Translations under genes and position numbers: made by a program
Shown: in pieces, positions 44,646-57,100 of the stretch
Layout of the letters: every line of letters begins with the position of its first letter
Numbering within the stretch: the first letter of the stretch is position 1
Notes under the pieces: generated by a model
What the model was told of the DNA's origin: nothing
Seen by the model: the letters and a program-made list of their open reading frames with translations, nothing else
The model's database searches: none
Origin: Mauremys mutica
Lineage: Eukaryota; Chordata; Testudines; Geoemydidae
NCBI RefSeq assembly: GCF_020497125.1
Contig: NC_059072.1
Location: 269,434,045-269,498,044 of the forward strand
DNA length: 64,000 nt
Direction: 5' to 3'

Positions 44646-46172
44646 AAAAAAAGACCAAAACACCTGGGGCGAGCACTTTTCACTAAGTGATCATTGCATA
44701 GCTGCCCTCTCAGTCTTCATCCTCAAAGGAAACCTGCACAACACATTCAAAAGATGAGCTTGGGAGTTTAAATTAATAATTTTGCTAGAAACTCTAAATC
44801 ATCAATTGAATAGAGACACTGGGTTTATAGCTCATTGTCATAATTATAGATTGTTATAATCTGTGGCCCTATGTTCACCTCTTTTACAAGACTATGATAA
44901 ATTCTGTACAAAATATGCCTTGTGAGGTATCATTTGAAAACTCTTAATTTGATGATCATTATTGTCTTGGTAAAATATGTGTGGCAGCATTGTATGGACA
45001 GTTATAAGATTCTACCATATGACATTACTGAGTCATGTTCCAGGTTTAGAAAAGTATCCACAAAGCAGTTCCTCAGAGACAAAAGGCAAACTGACACCTC
45101 AGCTAGGTGTCAACAAAATCAAATGGACTATCACCTGGCTAAGTGGCCATTCTTTGGTAGGAAAGAGGGGATGAGTGAGAAATCTACAACTTTACAAAAG
45201 AACAACTTGAGGTTCCCATCCACATAGACTTTCTGTCTCCTGAACAGGTGACACAACATATTCCTCCCTCCCTTTCTCTCTATCCACAGCCACAATACCC
45301 GAATAAAAAAAGACAGCTTTGAACTGTGGGAGGGATACTGTCTGAAACTGATTCAGTCAGTAAACCGATGAAGCATGTGGTGAGACTTTTGCTTAGAATT
45401 CACTTAACTTGTTAACTTAGGTATTAGATATTTTACTTTTATTTTCTTGTAACCAATTACGACTTTTATGCCTCATTACTTATAATCACTGAAAAGCTAT
45501 CTTTCTGTAGTAAATACACTTGCTTTATTCTTTTGTCTAAACCAATGTCTTTGGAGTGAAGTGTTTGGAAAACTCCATTTGGGATAACAGGATTTGTGCA
45601 TATCATTTTCTATTAATAAAAATGACAGACTTTCTATGGGCTTGTATTGTCCAAAAGGAGGGAGCTGGCCAGTACAAGACGGACATTTCTGGGGGCAAGT
45701 CTGGGACTGAGAGTTTGCTGGTGTTGCTCTGCAGTGTAATTTCAGAGTGGCAGGCCAAAGCACTCATACAGTATAGCTGGAGGCTGTGTGTGAGCAGACC
45801 AGGAGTGGTTGCTCTCACAGCAAAGCAGTGTTAAAGGCTCCCCAGGTTGAAGAATTGAGGGGACTCAGCTGATCAACAGTCCAGATTGTACCCTGGGTAA
45901 TGTCACAGGAACCCACTAACCATCCTTTAGCCTATGACTGCAGAGGCGTTAATGGGCCAATTTGCCTTGAATGGTCTCTTGCATCGTGTTAATTCCTTAT
46001 TCTTAACAATCTGTTCCATGTAACACTCTGAATAATTTTCCCAGACCTGAAGAAGAACTTTGTACAAACACAAAAGGTTGTCCTTCTCACCAATAGAAGT
46101 TGATCCAATAAAAGATATAGTCTCACCCACCTGGTCTTTTTAATATCCTGGGACCAACACGGCTACAGCAAC
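44646..46172 (+). mobile_element. Second Penelope-like element, split by an LTR
   Basis: 44650-44830 reads, in one frame with a stop, GEHFSLSDHCIAALSVFILK and NLHNTFKR, the segment after the GIY-YIG domain of a different Penelope subfamily. It resumes after the LTR with 'aacccactaaccatccttta', 'cagaggcgttaatgggccaa' and 'cagacctgaagaagaacttt', and ends in 'taatatcctgggaccaacac' and 'ggctacagcaac', the reverse of the SINE-like head. Confidence 0.75.
44860..45912 (+). mobile_element. LTR inserted in the Penelope element
   Basis: It starts near TGTGGCCCTATG or slightly upstream (TGTCATAATTATAG) and ends in 'gggtaatgtcaca'. It shares an ordered series of blocks with 19540-20355 ('ttatgcctcattacttataa', 'ggagtgaagtgtttgg', 'ctggccagtacaagacgg', 'tctgggggcaagtctgggac'). 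No internal retroviral genes, so it is a solo LTR. The target duplication was not resolved. Confidence 0.65.
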
Positions 46173-46333
46173 ACTGGAAAAAGCTCACTGTGGACATGCT
46201 AACTAGCTTATTGTAGTTCTCTGTCCTTGAATGTTAGTGGATCATTTAAGGAGCTGTACAGCATTTTTTGCCCCCGATGAAGACTGAGATTAATTTTATT
46301 TAAACTATTTTATACATCCCACACACTGTGGAC

Positions 46334-46666
46334 CAGGGGTTGGCAACCTTTGGCACGCGGCTCGCCAGGGTAAGCACCCTGGCAGGCCGGGCCAGTTTGT
46401 TTACCTGCCACGTCAGCAGGTTCAGCCGATCGTGGCTCCCACTGGCCATGGTTCGCCGTCCCAGGCCAATGGGGGAGGTGGGAAGCAGTGTGGGCCAAGG
46501 GATGTGTTGGCCGCGGCTTCCCGCCACCTCCATTGGCCTGGCCAGCGAACTGTGGCCAGTGGGAGCCGCGGTCCGCCAAACCTGCCAATGCAGCAGATAA
46601 ACAAACTGGCCCTGCCTGCCAGGGTCTGACCCTGGTGAGCCACGTGCCAGAGGTTGCTAACCCCTG
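46334..46666. mobile_element. hAT MITE, family A
   Basis: A 333-bp element with ends CAGGGGTTGGCAACC and GGTTGCTAACCCCTG and an exact 8-bp duplication CTGTGGAC (46326-46333, 46667-46674). Same length and interior as the copy at 3360. GC-rich frames on both strands are spurious. Confidence 0.95.
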
Positions 46667-46674
46667 CTGTGGAC

Positions 46675-47579
46675 TATATGCTGGTTAATTCTGTGTGAGC
46701 ACGGTGGGTGAGAGAAGAGTACCCAGGGGAACCTCTCCCCTTCCCCTATGTATAGATACAGGAGAAAGGCAGAATGTCATTGCTAGCACTCCACTGCATG
46801 TTGGGAGGGAAAAAGGCCTGGCTGGCATGGCTTCTTGTGCTTCACTGTACCAACTGGGGTGTGGTCTGCAAAACAGGGAGCGTGTCCTGTCTCCTGACAA
46901 ACCTGCTTGTAAGCATGTTGCTCATTCCTGATGTAGCAGTAAGAGCCACTAACTCCTGGACACCTCGAACCTCTGGCTTGCATCTACCTTGTGCAGGCAG
47001 AATAGCTCAGACCACTTCAAGTGAGCACTACTGCTCTGCTTCACACTCCAGGGTTCCTTCAGTGGAAAAGCCAGAGTTTGGCTCCGTATACATTTCTTGG
47101 TGTGACTTGCATTCCATGAAATGAGTTCATTGTCAGTGTTAGATTCACTGATTGACAATCATGTTGTGTCCTCTCTCCTTCACAAATTGTCAACCAACAA
47201 TAAACAGCTATTGTAGCAGAAAACAAGTGCAGGTCCCTGAGCGGGAATGGCTGGTGATTCTAAATGATGATGTATGAGAGGGAGATAAGACAATTTGATT
47301 TTCTCAGACTAGGTTGACCCTATATGACTGAATGGAGCAGAAAAATTGCTTTGCTGCAGCAAACATGATAAGGAAGTCATATAAGGAGCAGAGCGCACAA
47401 TAGGGAATATCAGAATGTCATTTTAACTAACATAGTGTCTAAATGAGAAAGACATTTAAATGGTGGTAATAAAAAAAATCTTTCCTCTCTGCCTTATCTA
47501 CCCACCTTCCCCCCCAGTTAATTTATTCCAATATATTAGGCTCTGATTTATGTCTGACACACCCTTTCAGTATGCAGTG
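46675..47579. other. No gene seen
   Basis: Short overlapping frames on both strands at 46685-47158 have no recognisable domain. No repeat family assigned. Confidence 0.4.
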
Positions 47580-47706
47580 TTGTTATAGACATGTTGGCCC
47601 CAGGATATTAGAGAGACAAAATGGGTGAGTTAATATCTTTTATTGGTGAGAGAGACAAGCTTTTGAGCTACACAGAGCTCTTCTTCAGGTCTAGGAAAGG
47701 CAGTAA

Positions 47707-48006
47707 GGCCATGTTTACATTAGCACTTATGTCAGCAAAACTTTTGTTGCTCAGGGGTGTGAAAAAACACCCCCCCACACACAACGACGTAAGTTTTACC
47801 GGCATAAGCGCTGATGTGCCCAGTGCTATGTTGGCGGGAGACACTCTCCTGTTGACAAAGCTACTGTTGCTCATTAAGCTGGTTTTATTATGTTGACGGG
47901 GGAGCTCTCTCCCATCAGCACAACCCAGCTACCTGAGTGATCTTACAACAGCACAGCTATATCGGTACAGATGTGCCATTGTAAGCTTGTAAGTATAGAC
48001 ATGGCA
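47707..48006. mobile_element. PIF/Harbinger MITE
   Basis: A 300-bp element with ends GGCCATGTTTACATTAGC and GTATAGACATGGCA, flanked by TAA (47704-47706, 48007-48009), a TWA duplication. Interior palindromic block 'ggcgggagacactctcctg' as in the copy at 34175. Inserted into a Penelope end module. Confidence 0.87.
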
Positions 48007-48106
48007 TAAGACCATCCCAGCTAAATACAAGAATGAACAGATAATTTAGAATAAACACTTCACCTTGAATGTCCTTTAGAATATGTGTTAACTGCTTAGA
48101 CTAAAG

Positions 48107-48440
48107 CAGGGGCCAGCAATCTCTGGCACGCAGCTCACCAGGGTAAGCACCCTGGTGGGCCGGGCCAGTTTGTTTACCTGCCGTGTTGGCAAGTTTGGCC
48201 GATCGTGGCTCCCACTGGCCGCCGTTCGCCATTCCAGGCCAATGGGAGTGGCGGGAAGCCGCGGCCAGCACATCCCTCACCCGCACAGCTTCCTGCCGCC
48301 CCCATTGGCCTGGGACGGCGAACCACGGTCAGTGGGAGCCACAATCGGCCAAACCTGCCAACGTGGCAGGTAGACAAACTGGCCCGGCCCGCCAGGGTGC
48401 TTACCCTGGTGAGCTGTGTGCCAGAGGTTGCCGACCCCTG
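48107..48440. mobile_element. hAT MITE, family A
   Basis: A 334-bp element with ends CAGGGGCCAGCAATC and GGTTGCCGACCCCTG. The flanks GACTAAAG and TGCTAAAC match at five of eight positions, a decayed target duplication. The Penelope sequence at this point would read tgctaaac, supporting this reading. Confidence 0.88.
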
Positions 48441-48579
48441 TGCTAAACAATCTGTTCAAACCTTGTATTTAGCTATGACACACTCAATACCTTTCTCAGA
48501 CCTGAAGAAGAGCACTGTGTAGCTCAAAAGCTTGTCTCTCTCACCAACAGAAGTCCAATAAAAGATTCACCCACTAACA

Positions 48580-48961
48580 CCCTTTCAGTATTTACTGCCA
48601 GTTGAACTTGAATCTGTCTTTTAGGAGCTGTTTAAAGTTCCATTGTTGGGATATTCTGCTCCAGCTGGTTTGTGATAAAAGGCAAAGGTCGATTAACTTA
48701 TCCTAGTAAGTTACCATGGTAACTCACCTGTGCAATGTGCCTTCATTAGGGGTTCATTGATCTAGGGACACTGGTATAAGTTTCCCTTGTCTAAAGACAA
48801 TCTAACCTGCTAAAACTCAGAAATGAGTAGAACATCCAAAGTCCAGGCCTTTGTCTCTTTGTGGGAAGTTAGTCATTACTCCTGGCTTTACCATGAGCCT
48901 CACTTTCTACCTTAGAAAACAGTCCAGCTAACTGACCACAAGTGGAATAAAATCTAAAAAT
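48580..48961. other. No gene seen
   Basis: Unclassified sequence between the Penelope module and a solo LTR. Confidence 0.4.
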
Positions 48962-48966
48962 CAGGT

Positions 48967-49663
48967 TGTAGCGGGGTGGTTACCTGCTCCTGCCCTGAGG
49001 GGTTTAAAAACAGCCCAGGAGAGGGCTGTGGCTGGGGCAAGAAGCCTGGACTGATTGGGGAAAGTAGGCTCAGCTGTGGCTATTCCCCAAGCAGGCCCAG
49101 CTGACCCCTATAAGAGGCAATGAGTCAGGACCCAGTCAGTCACTCTCTTCCTGTAGAGGGAGAAGGGCCTGGCTGCAAGGTGCTAAGCAGGACACCTAGA
49201 TTGGGAGCAGGGCTGGGGAAGGGCCAGAGGAGCTGGGAGCTCTGGCCTGAAAAGCCCCAGGCTGCAGGCCTGACTATAGGCCAAATAGGTGCACGGTTGC
49301 AGGGGGCAGCCCATGGGTAGGCAGAGGCAGCAGGTCCAAACCCCCTTCACCTATGATGAGTGGCTTACACTGTAGTCTGCCCCAGTGAGCGGGGGCTTGC
49401 TGGAGACTGGCAGTAGCCTAACACTGAGGTGAAGTGGGGATAGTGGGTGGGGGTTCCCCAGGGAGGGGGAGACCCTGAGGCTGTGAGGGGTTACTTCCCA
49501 AGGAACAGCACCCCAGGTAAAAGGGGCACTGGGTCCTGGGAGGAACACAGGCCAGTGGTAAGGTGGATCACCTGCCTGCAGAGGGTGTTCCCAGCTGGAA
49601 AAAGAGCTAATTCCCGAGGACAACCAGCAGGAGGCGCCGCAGGGGTGAGTCCGCATCACTACA
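48967..49663 (+). mobile_element. Solo LTR, family L1
   Basis: A 697-bp element starting TGTAGCGGGGTGGTTACC and ending CGCATCACTACA (TGT...ACA), flanked by an exact 5-bp duplication CAGGT (48962-48966, 49664-49668). 'cctataagaggcaatgagtc' provides a TATA-like box. A 5-bp duplication fits Gypsy-type or class III retrovirus LTRs. No internal region remains, so it arose by recombination between LTRs. The frames inside are not genes. Confidence 0.88.
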
Positions 49664-49668
49664 CAGGT

Positions 49669-50382
49669 AAAATTAAATTCAGAAATGCAATAAGAGCTGA
49701 AGAAAAGCGTATACACTTTAACTGTTAAGTATCACCAGTAATACTGGGAAATGACCCTACAAGGATTAGACTGAACAGCACACAGTGCAGACCCTTCTCC
49801 TGGTGCTGAGTTAAGGAAGGCTAAGAGCTGATCTAACTTAAAGGAGGCTGCAAATGGAAGAAGATATGTTTAAAGGGCCAGATCTGCTAGCCTCACTCAC
49901 ACTGTTTAGGGAACTATTTGCCCAGTAAAGTATTACTCACGATGATTAAGGGTGGCAGAATTGGGCCAACAAGGAGAATAGGTTACTTCATCAATCTTCA
50001 TTTAGTAACAAAGGCCTTTGCATACATGAGCATTGAGTGGTGTGGGAGGAAGGAACCTTTCCAACCCTTGTGCTCCTTTTTTGAGGGCCAGGAAGAACTG
50101 ATCAAAAGGATTACCCCCTTTTTATTCATCTGAGAAGGTACATTGCCTCAAGGGTGCTGCGGAAGAGCAGAGAGGGCCGTGGCTCCACTCTCCTCCTTTC
50201 ACACCAGTTATGTGCACCCCACAATGAGGTATAAAAGTGGGCCCAGAGTTTGCACACTCGAGAGCTCCAGGAAGAATTCTACATCCTTGAGACAGAATAC
50301 CTCCCATTGCTCCCCTTATGGCAGTGCAGCTTTGTATTGCTCCCCAAGCAAGTCTGTGTGTAAATGACACAGCCAGCCCTTC
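49669..50382. other. No gene seen
   Basis: Unclassified sequence between a solo LTR and a hAT MITE. Confidence 0.4.
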
Positions 50383-50390
50383 ATCTATTT

Positions 50391-50696
50391 CAGGGGTAGG
50401 CAACCTATGGCACACGCACGTCGAAGGCAGCACGTGAGCTGATTTTCAGTGGCACTCACACTGCCTGGGTTCTGGCCACCACTCCGGGAGGCTCTGCATT
50501 TTAATTTAATTTTAAATGAAGTTTCTTAAACATTTTAAAAACCTTATTTACTTTACATACAACAATAGTTATATATTATAAACTTATAAAGATACCTTCT
50601 CAAAATGTTAAAATGTATGACTGGCACGTGAAATCTTAAATTAGAGTGAATAAATGAAGACTTGGCACACCACTTCTGAAAGGTTGCCGACCTCTG
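50391..50696 (-). mobile_element. hAT MITE, family D
   Basis: A 306-bp element with ends CAGGGGTAGGCAACC and GGTTGCCGACCTCTG and an exact 8-bp duplication ATCTATTT (50383-50390, 50697-50704). The interior ('cttggcacaccacttctgaa', 'ttactttacatacaacaata') is the reverse complement of the copy at 10894. Confidence 0.94.
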
Positions 50697-50929
50697 ATCT
50701 ATTTACTTATCTCCTCCTCCTCCTCCCAAACCAAACAATTATCAGTAGCTCAGATTTTCAAAACCCTGATCAAATGCAATCAGGTTACATAAGTAATCAT
50801 TTAAATTGTCCTTACACACTCCATTAATGGAGAGCAATGGAACGATTACAAAACTGCCTGGAGAGTACAAATGTTGGTAGGGAGTACTATATCTGCCGGG
50901 TTGAGGAAAAGGAACACCCAAAATGGGAA

Positions 50930-51060
50930 TCTCATTAAGCTCTTCAGGCCAGGGGCCATATTATTGTTCGGTTTTTGTACAGAGCCTGGAGCAATGGGGC
51001 CCTGATTTGTGTCTGGGATCCCTAGATGCTGCAGCAATACAAATAATACGAAATAATAAT
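50930..51060 (+). repeat. MIR-type SINE 3' tail
   Basis: 'ctcttcaggccaggggccat', 'tttgtacagagcctggagca', 'atggggccctgatttgtgtc' and 'aatacaaataatacgaaata' form the tail seen in reverse at 15540-15660. Confidence 0.8.
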
Positions 51061-51418
51061 ATGTACTGTTGACATTTAAACAATCTATTCAGTTTTTGTC
51101 ACATCCACCACCATAATACCTGAAAAAAGGAAGTGAGAGACTGTTTACTTGCATATTATTGTGATTATAAACTTATTTTGTTTTCTTTCCACTTCATACT
51201 GAGGTCATTGAGAGGGGAAAATGTCTTCTAAGTTAATTTATTTTATCTGAAACACTTTTTTTTTTCCTGTATGAGCTATTTTTTCTAATGGCAACAAAGA
51301 AATCTGACTCTCAGTGTTTTGTTATTTAAAAATATTCATCACACCAGCACCTGGAATTACATTTGCTGCTCAGACTCTAGCAGACTAAGAGTATCCATTT
51401 AAAGTTATTAATCTTTTT
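51061..51418. other. No gene seen
   Basis: AT-rich unclassified sequence. Confidence 0.4.
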
Positions 51419-51423
51419 GGTTC

Positions 51424-52110
51424 TGTAGCAAAGCTTGAAGACTCACCGGCGTGGCACCTCCTGCTGGTTGTCTTGGGAATTAGTTCTCCAGCGTATGGAG
51501 CGCCTCCTACTGTCCAGTGTCTCACCTGCCGCAGGCCCCCATGTCCCTTCCAGACCCCAGTGTCCTTTACCAGGCTCCCAGCAGTACACCCACGCTCTGG
51601 GTCTCCCTTCCCAGGGGAACCCCCAACCCTCTCACACTCAGTCTCAGTGGCTACTGCCAGTCACCATCTAGCCCCCCATTCACTGGGGCAGACTGTAGTC
51701 TGTCTGGGCCACTCATCATTGGCAAGAAGGTTGGACCAGCTGCCTCTGCCTATCTCTGGGCTGCTGTCTCTGCAACCCCAGTACCTGTTTTGGCCCTTTT
51801 AGCAAGGCCTGCAGCCTGGGGGTTTACCAGGCTAGAGCTCCCCAGCTCCTCCTGCCTTTCCCCAGCCCTGCTCCATTCCCTGTACCCTGCGCTCCCCGGC
51901 AGCCCGGTCCTTCTCCTTCCCAGGCTGGAAAGAGAGTGACACAGCTCCCCCCTGAGCCCTTATAACAAGGCCAGGTGTGGCCTGATTGGGGCGTGGCCCC
52001 AGCTGTGGCTGCCTTCCCACTCAGCCTACCCTATTGGCTCCCCAGGGCAGCCCTTTCCCAGGGCTGTTTTAACCCCTTCAGGGCCAGAGCGCGGTGACCG
52101 CCCTGCTACA
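51424..52110 (-). mobile_element. Solo LTR, family L1, inverted
   Basis: A 687-bp element reading, on the minus strand, from TGTAGCAGGGCGGTCACC to AAGCTTTGCTACA, flanked by an exact 5-bp duplication GGTTC (51419-51423, 52111-52115). The sequence is homologous along its length to 48967-49663 ('gcctgattggggcgtggccc', 'gagtgacacagctccc'). The three forward and one reverse frames within are spurious. Confidence 0.88.
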
Positions 52111-52115
52111 GGTTC

Positions 52116-53459
52116 AAGAAGAAATCACTGTTCAGGTAGAGAGGCCTGTTAGTTAAATGATGACAGCATGCACTGAAGTAATACAATTATGTACACTGGA
52201 GATTTTTTCGTTCTGACTTTTCTTCATAAATGTAAAGCTTTCACCTCAGCTAGTTCATTTTCATCTGGTGTTTATACTGCAGCTTTACTGACTGCACTTA
52301 GGAGTGTCGAAGAATGTTATGGGAAAAGCAAAATTCCCAGTGCTTTAAAATGAATCCGATGGATTCCAGAGTTTGTTAAAAGCTCATTATACATCAAAGA
52401 CTCAATCCTGCCCCCATTTACATCAAATGGCAAAACTCCCATTGCTTTCAGTTGCAACATGTCCAGGCTCTGTATGTATCATTTATTTTTCTGATACATC
52501 CATCACAAGAGATAACACCACATCTGGGATGATACCACAGATGGAAGCAAGTAAAAATGATTGCGCTAACTCACCATCAAATTCCACTGAAGTCAAAGGC
52601 TAATGTGGGTATGAATTTGGTTCTATACATTTATTCTGAATTCCTGTTGTAAAAAGGAACATTCATTTTTAGAGAACTTCTTAATTTTCATTTTTTTGCT
52701 GTTGAATGTGACAGGGACATGGTCCGTTTTGTTGGCTTCCATTGATATGGTTGGGGAAGAGGGGGAAGAGTCAGGAAAGAAATACAGGTTATCTTTAAAC
52801 ACGTAAAACATTCATCTTCCCCAGTATTTGTTTGACAAAGGAAAGTTCACAAAGGGGACAGTATTTGTGTGAAGGTAAATCTTTTTAGTTCCTGTATTTT
52901 ACCTCCCCTCTAGGCACTAGTAATACCCATAAAAGTCCATAAAGTACCAATTTCCATCCATTACAACCAAATAAAAATGTATTAAACGTGATATGTTTGG
53001 CTTGGGAAATCAGTTTTTGTCTGCTGTAACTGACTTCCTGTTATAACTATGTCTGTTATGAGCAGAGTCCAGTGCAGCACATTTCTATTATGAACTACAC
53101 AATACATCTGTTTGCCATGGTCTGGTAAAAGTGAAACAGCTGAAAATGGCTCAAGAGAATTAAGCACAAGAGCGTAGTTTAACTCATATTTTGTTTTTGC
53201 AAGTGTAGCATCTCTGTTTCCAGTAAGATCAGAGGTCACCAAAGCTTTAATTTCACTATTTGCAATCAAGCCTGTACTCAGCTAACTTGTACTTGATTTC
53301 ACGCAGGATGCATCAACAGTGGCAAAAAGGGCCCTTGTAATTAATCAGTATGTAATTTACTGGTATGTTTCAACAAGAGAGTGACAGATATTGCAACTGC
53401 ATTTAATATCTTTGGGGACCATACTGTATTAAGTTTATGAATGGTTTATGTATCACTTT
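52116..53459. other. No gene confirmed; old repeat traces
   Basis: 52384-52450 ('actcaatcctgcccccattt', 'ggcaaaactcccattgcttt') and 52578-52605 carry the old palindromic repeat motif. A 95-codon reverse frame (52982-53269) has no recognisable domain and no splice sites that I trust. Confidence 0.4.
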
Positions 53460-54110
53460 AGGCCAGGGATTGCATGCAACCCTGGGGACAGGGAAAGGTT
53501 ACCACAGCTCTTCCAGGAACCAAAAAAAGTGAAAGGTGATTAAGGTGAATCAGATTGTCAGCATCTCGAGAGAGGTACCACACCTGAGGAGACTTGCATC
53601 TTCTGGTTCAAACTGGGTTTTCTGAGACCAACAGATAAAGGCTTTTGGTATAAAGAAGCTGAGTTTAAAAGGAGATGGGGCCTTCTTTTGATTCAGGGAA
53701 CAGACAGGACCTTCTGTCCCATGAGGGATCCTGACACTTACGGAAGGGTTGGACTTACCAGGATCCCATAAGACTGATGGCTGACCACTGGTAAGCTTTT
53801 GGCATCCATATAGGAAACGGTGATAGGTTTAGGTATGTTTTTTCTGTAATGTTTTTAACCTAAGAATAAATGTATTTTGTTATGTGAAGGCTTATTGGTA
53901 ACTGGGGCATACTGTCATAGCCGCTGGAGAGAGGATAACACATGTGCCGGGCCACAGTCAGACCTTCTGGGGAAATCACAGTGGAGTGCAGAGTCTGGTG
54001 GGAGAGAGAGATGCGGTTCTCCACCCAAGAGAAGTGATTGCAGGGAGTCTGAAACCTTAAGTGGATACCCTTAATGAGGACCAGGAGGGGTCAAAAATTC
54101 AGTTAATCTT
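53460..54110 (+). mobile_element. Probable LTR, related to 9787
   Basis: 'acagacaggaccttctgtcc', 'atgttttttctgtaatgttt' and 'ttaacctaagaataaatgta' with AATAAA near 53867, then 'ggcttattggtaactgg', parallel 10140-10340 in order. Diverged; ends and duplication not resolved. Confidence 0.55.
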
Positions 54111-57100
54111 GAAACTGGGACAAGATAGTAAATCACTGGTCCCATTTTTGACTATGAAGAAAAGGCCTTGGTAATATCACTTTCAGTTTGTCATGTTGAC
54201 AGTAACCACCCAGGAACCATTTTAGTGCAACAGTTTTCAGGCAGCTCGTGTACCATGACAGTCACAACTATGTTTTATATTACTTATGAGCATGTAAAGT
54301 AGCATGGTTTAAAAACTGTATAGTAGGGACACCAGCAATACTATTAGCTTAAAAATCATATTCATTTCCTTAACAAAGTGTAAAAGCGCTAAGGTCCACA
54401 GGGTGTTTGGTGTAGCCACAAGCTTTCTATAGCATTAATGTGAACATTAATAATTCATCTTTCCTCCTGCATGCAAAGATTAATACACACACATGGAATG
54501 AAATGTGACCCTTCCCTGTGCTGAAAGAGCAGTATTGATGTTTTTCCTGTTTAGCTTATTCATTCAAAGGATGTATGTTGGAAAAAAAATACCTACCCTT
54601 TACTTAGTAGGAGCTGAAACAGAAGGGACAAGGAATAGGACTTTAATCTAGGTTTCCAGGACTACTGAATTAGACTGATGGTTCCTTCATTCCCAGGAAT
54701 AACCTGATTTTGTTGGAGACAAACTATCATTTTAGGTATTTGGATACTATGGTGACTAGTGCCATTAGAAATTGCCTATTCAGAAACAAGCATAAAAAGC
54801 TAAAGTTTGCTTTAGTTACACTAGGTAAGAGCAGAGTAACTCCAAAGTCTGAAATGGAGTTACTCTGGGTTGACGTGGTGCAGCTGGAAGCAAAATATAG
54901 CCTTATATGAATTTCTAGAATATCCACAACCAGGCTCATCAACCATATCATACCTAAATGGAAAGAAATTGAAGTCTGACTAGTGTTCTATTATCACATT
55001 CTGCTGTGTGTGGCGAAGTCTACTAACCAAGAGTGAACACAGCTGGCAACTTGCAAGGTTTCATATGTCTTGTCTTCTTTGTAGCTTGTTTACACTTTAT
55101 TGTTTATATCCTTAAGATATTTCTGAAAATGAGATGATGCCTCTCAGTGGGTCTTTACACCCAACCGATAAAGGAAATTCAACCATCCCTAGCAAGCTCA
55201 TATTTAGAAGAGGTTCCAACAAGAGCTGCTTTCACGGAGGGAGTTTGTCAGCACGTAATTATTCAGCCACAGTACACACTGCAAGCAAACCCAGCCTTAC
55301 TCATTTCTCTTAGAGAACTAATTAAGGTGGAGAACTTGCTTTGTTAGTATGGTTGAAGGACAGTTTTGCATTGTTCATGCTAAACAGGATCTGAGCAGTA
55401 GACAGACCTGTTTCACCTACAGACAGGGGCAGAGGCTTTAATAAAGCAGTTTCTTAGTAACTGTCTCTCATGCTTTAGAAATGCAATGCATCAAATTTAG
55501 CATCATGCAGAATCTTCAGTGGGGCTATGGAATATTATTACAATTTGTTTTCTTAAAAAAGAATGCTGCCAGGTCTCCTGGGAGGATTTTGTCAACTGCT
55601 ACCATTCACCTGCCTTTGCCACCTGAAATTGGTATTAAATATGAGGGGAAAGATGATAGCAGACTTAAGCCTATTATGATACTGCAGTGTCGGAAACTTC
55701 AAAAAAACACCAAAGAACATTTATTTTAGGAGAAACAAACAAAACTTAACTTTAACACCAAATGACCCCATCACATTTCCAAATATTTTTTTTTCATTAT
55801 ATACACTTTACACAGACAGCTAATAACAAAACAGTCTCCAGGGTGGTAAATGGAATCTGGTTATGGAGGAGAAATAAATCTTAGCTTCGATTATATCCAC
55901 AAAGTGCACATCTGCTGCATAACATCATGCATATAGAAACAGCACCTCCAACAGCATAGCACTTTAGTGGTGTGAAGATATTGCATGTGGAGGTCATCTG
56001 GCTACTATTACAAGTATTGGAGCCCAGTATCTTCTGGCTTAGAATTGTGATTAGTACCTCCTGAGTTGCCAAGTCTTTTATGTGCTTGGTGCTCTTATCC
56101 ATTCCCGCGAGCTATATATGCAAAAGGTTCTGGAAAAATTATATCTGTCCTGCAGTGTTTGAGATACTAGATTTTATTTTTAAACCCTTTAAGATTTATT
56201 TCTGCTGGATTATCTTCTAGGGTCTCTTGGGAAATAAAATGTTCAGAGTACACATCCTATCTCAGGCGTACTGTGCTGTAACTCTGCATATATTTAAGAT
56301 TCCCAGACTTTGGACTAAGTGGAGTCAAACAAAACTGAAAGTGTGGTCTATACGTTTCACAAGTGCGCCAGAAGATTCACTAAGAGGCTCAAATCAACAT
56401 GTTCAAAGTAAATTGTCCTTTTAATTTTCACTCTTTTTGCCTAAAAAGCAAAGCAGATTAGTTGCTTGAATTATATTTTCTGCTTCATGTAATTCTGGAA
56501 ATGTTGGGAAGGAAGTAGTTGAAAACAGATTTCTTTCTTTTTTTTTATGGTGTTTAGGCTTCTCTTGGTTCTTTAGTCTGCTGCCTGCTTTCATTCACAC
56601 AGCAAACAAACCTATTTCAGTGAGCAAAAATCTTTTTTTGCATTTTAAGTGTACAGTGCTACATTCAGGATTACTATTTTCAGGTTCTGCTACTTAGATT
56701 ATTTATTTTTATAATATTAAAGGAAGGTTCTCCTACAAAGCAGGAGACAATGCACTCATATTCTAATGGCAAGTAGCATGAAAGAGACTCTTTTTTTAGT
56801 TTGGGCACATGGTCATGCACTTGTCTATGCAGCTACAATACTGTACCTGAATGTAAATCACACCCATAACTTTGTGGTCAATTTCTCAGGTGCCCATTCC
56901 CATAGAATGGGTGTATCATTATGTACAGTATATTTAATAGTACACCCACTCTCTTGTGGAAGAGGAGTTAAACCCCACCGCTTCCCTGCATGTAAAGCAA
57001 TTTACTCAAGAAGAATCAAATATGTGGAGTTTATTTCTTACATCCTACAGCCAGGGCCTCATTGCAATGTGAAGGTTCTTCAGAGAAGTCTTGCTGAAAT

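Larger units (their letters stand above)
47580..48578. mobile_element. Penelope-like end module, inverted pair, carrying two MITEs
   Basis: The left arm runs forward ('ttggccccaggatattagag', 'taatatcttttattggtgag', 'cttcttcaggtctaggaaag'). The right arm runs in reverse ('ctttctcagacctgaagaag', 'gcttgtctctctcaccaaca', 'ccaataaaagattcaccc'). Between them lie stretches shared with 45915-46010 ('caccttgaatgtcctttaga', 'gtgttaactgcttag', 'aacaatctgttcaaac'). Insertions at 47707-48006 and 48107-48440 account for over 600 of the roughly 1000 bases. Confidence 0.75.

Noticed and set aside
51435..51939. Leucine/proline-rich forward frames
   Set aside because: Inside a solo LTR in reverse orientation.
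52982..53269. 95-codon reverse frame in non-repeat DNA
   Set aside because: No recognisable domain, no convincing splice borders and no supporting composition.
55147..55347. 66-codon frame in unique-looking sequence
   Set aside because: Length within chance expectation for AT-rich DNA and no domain or splice support.
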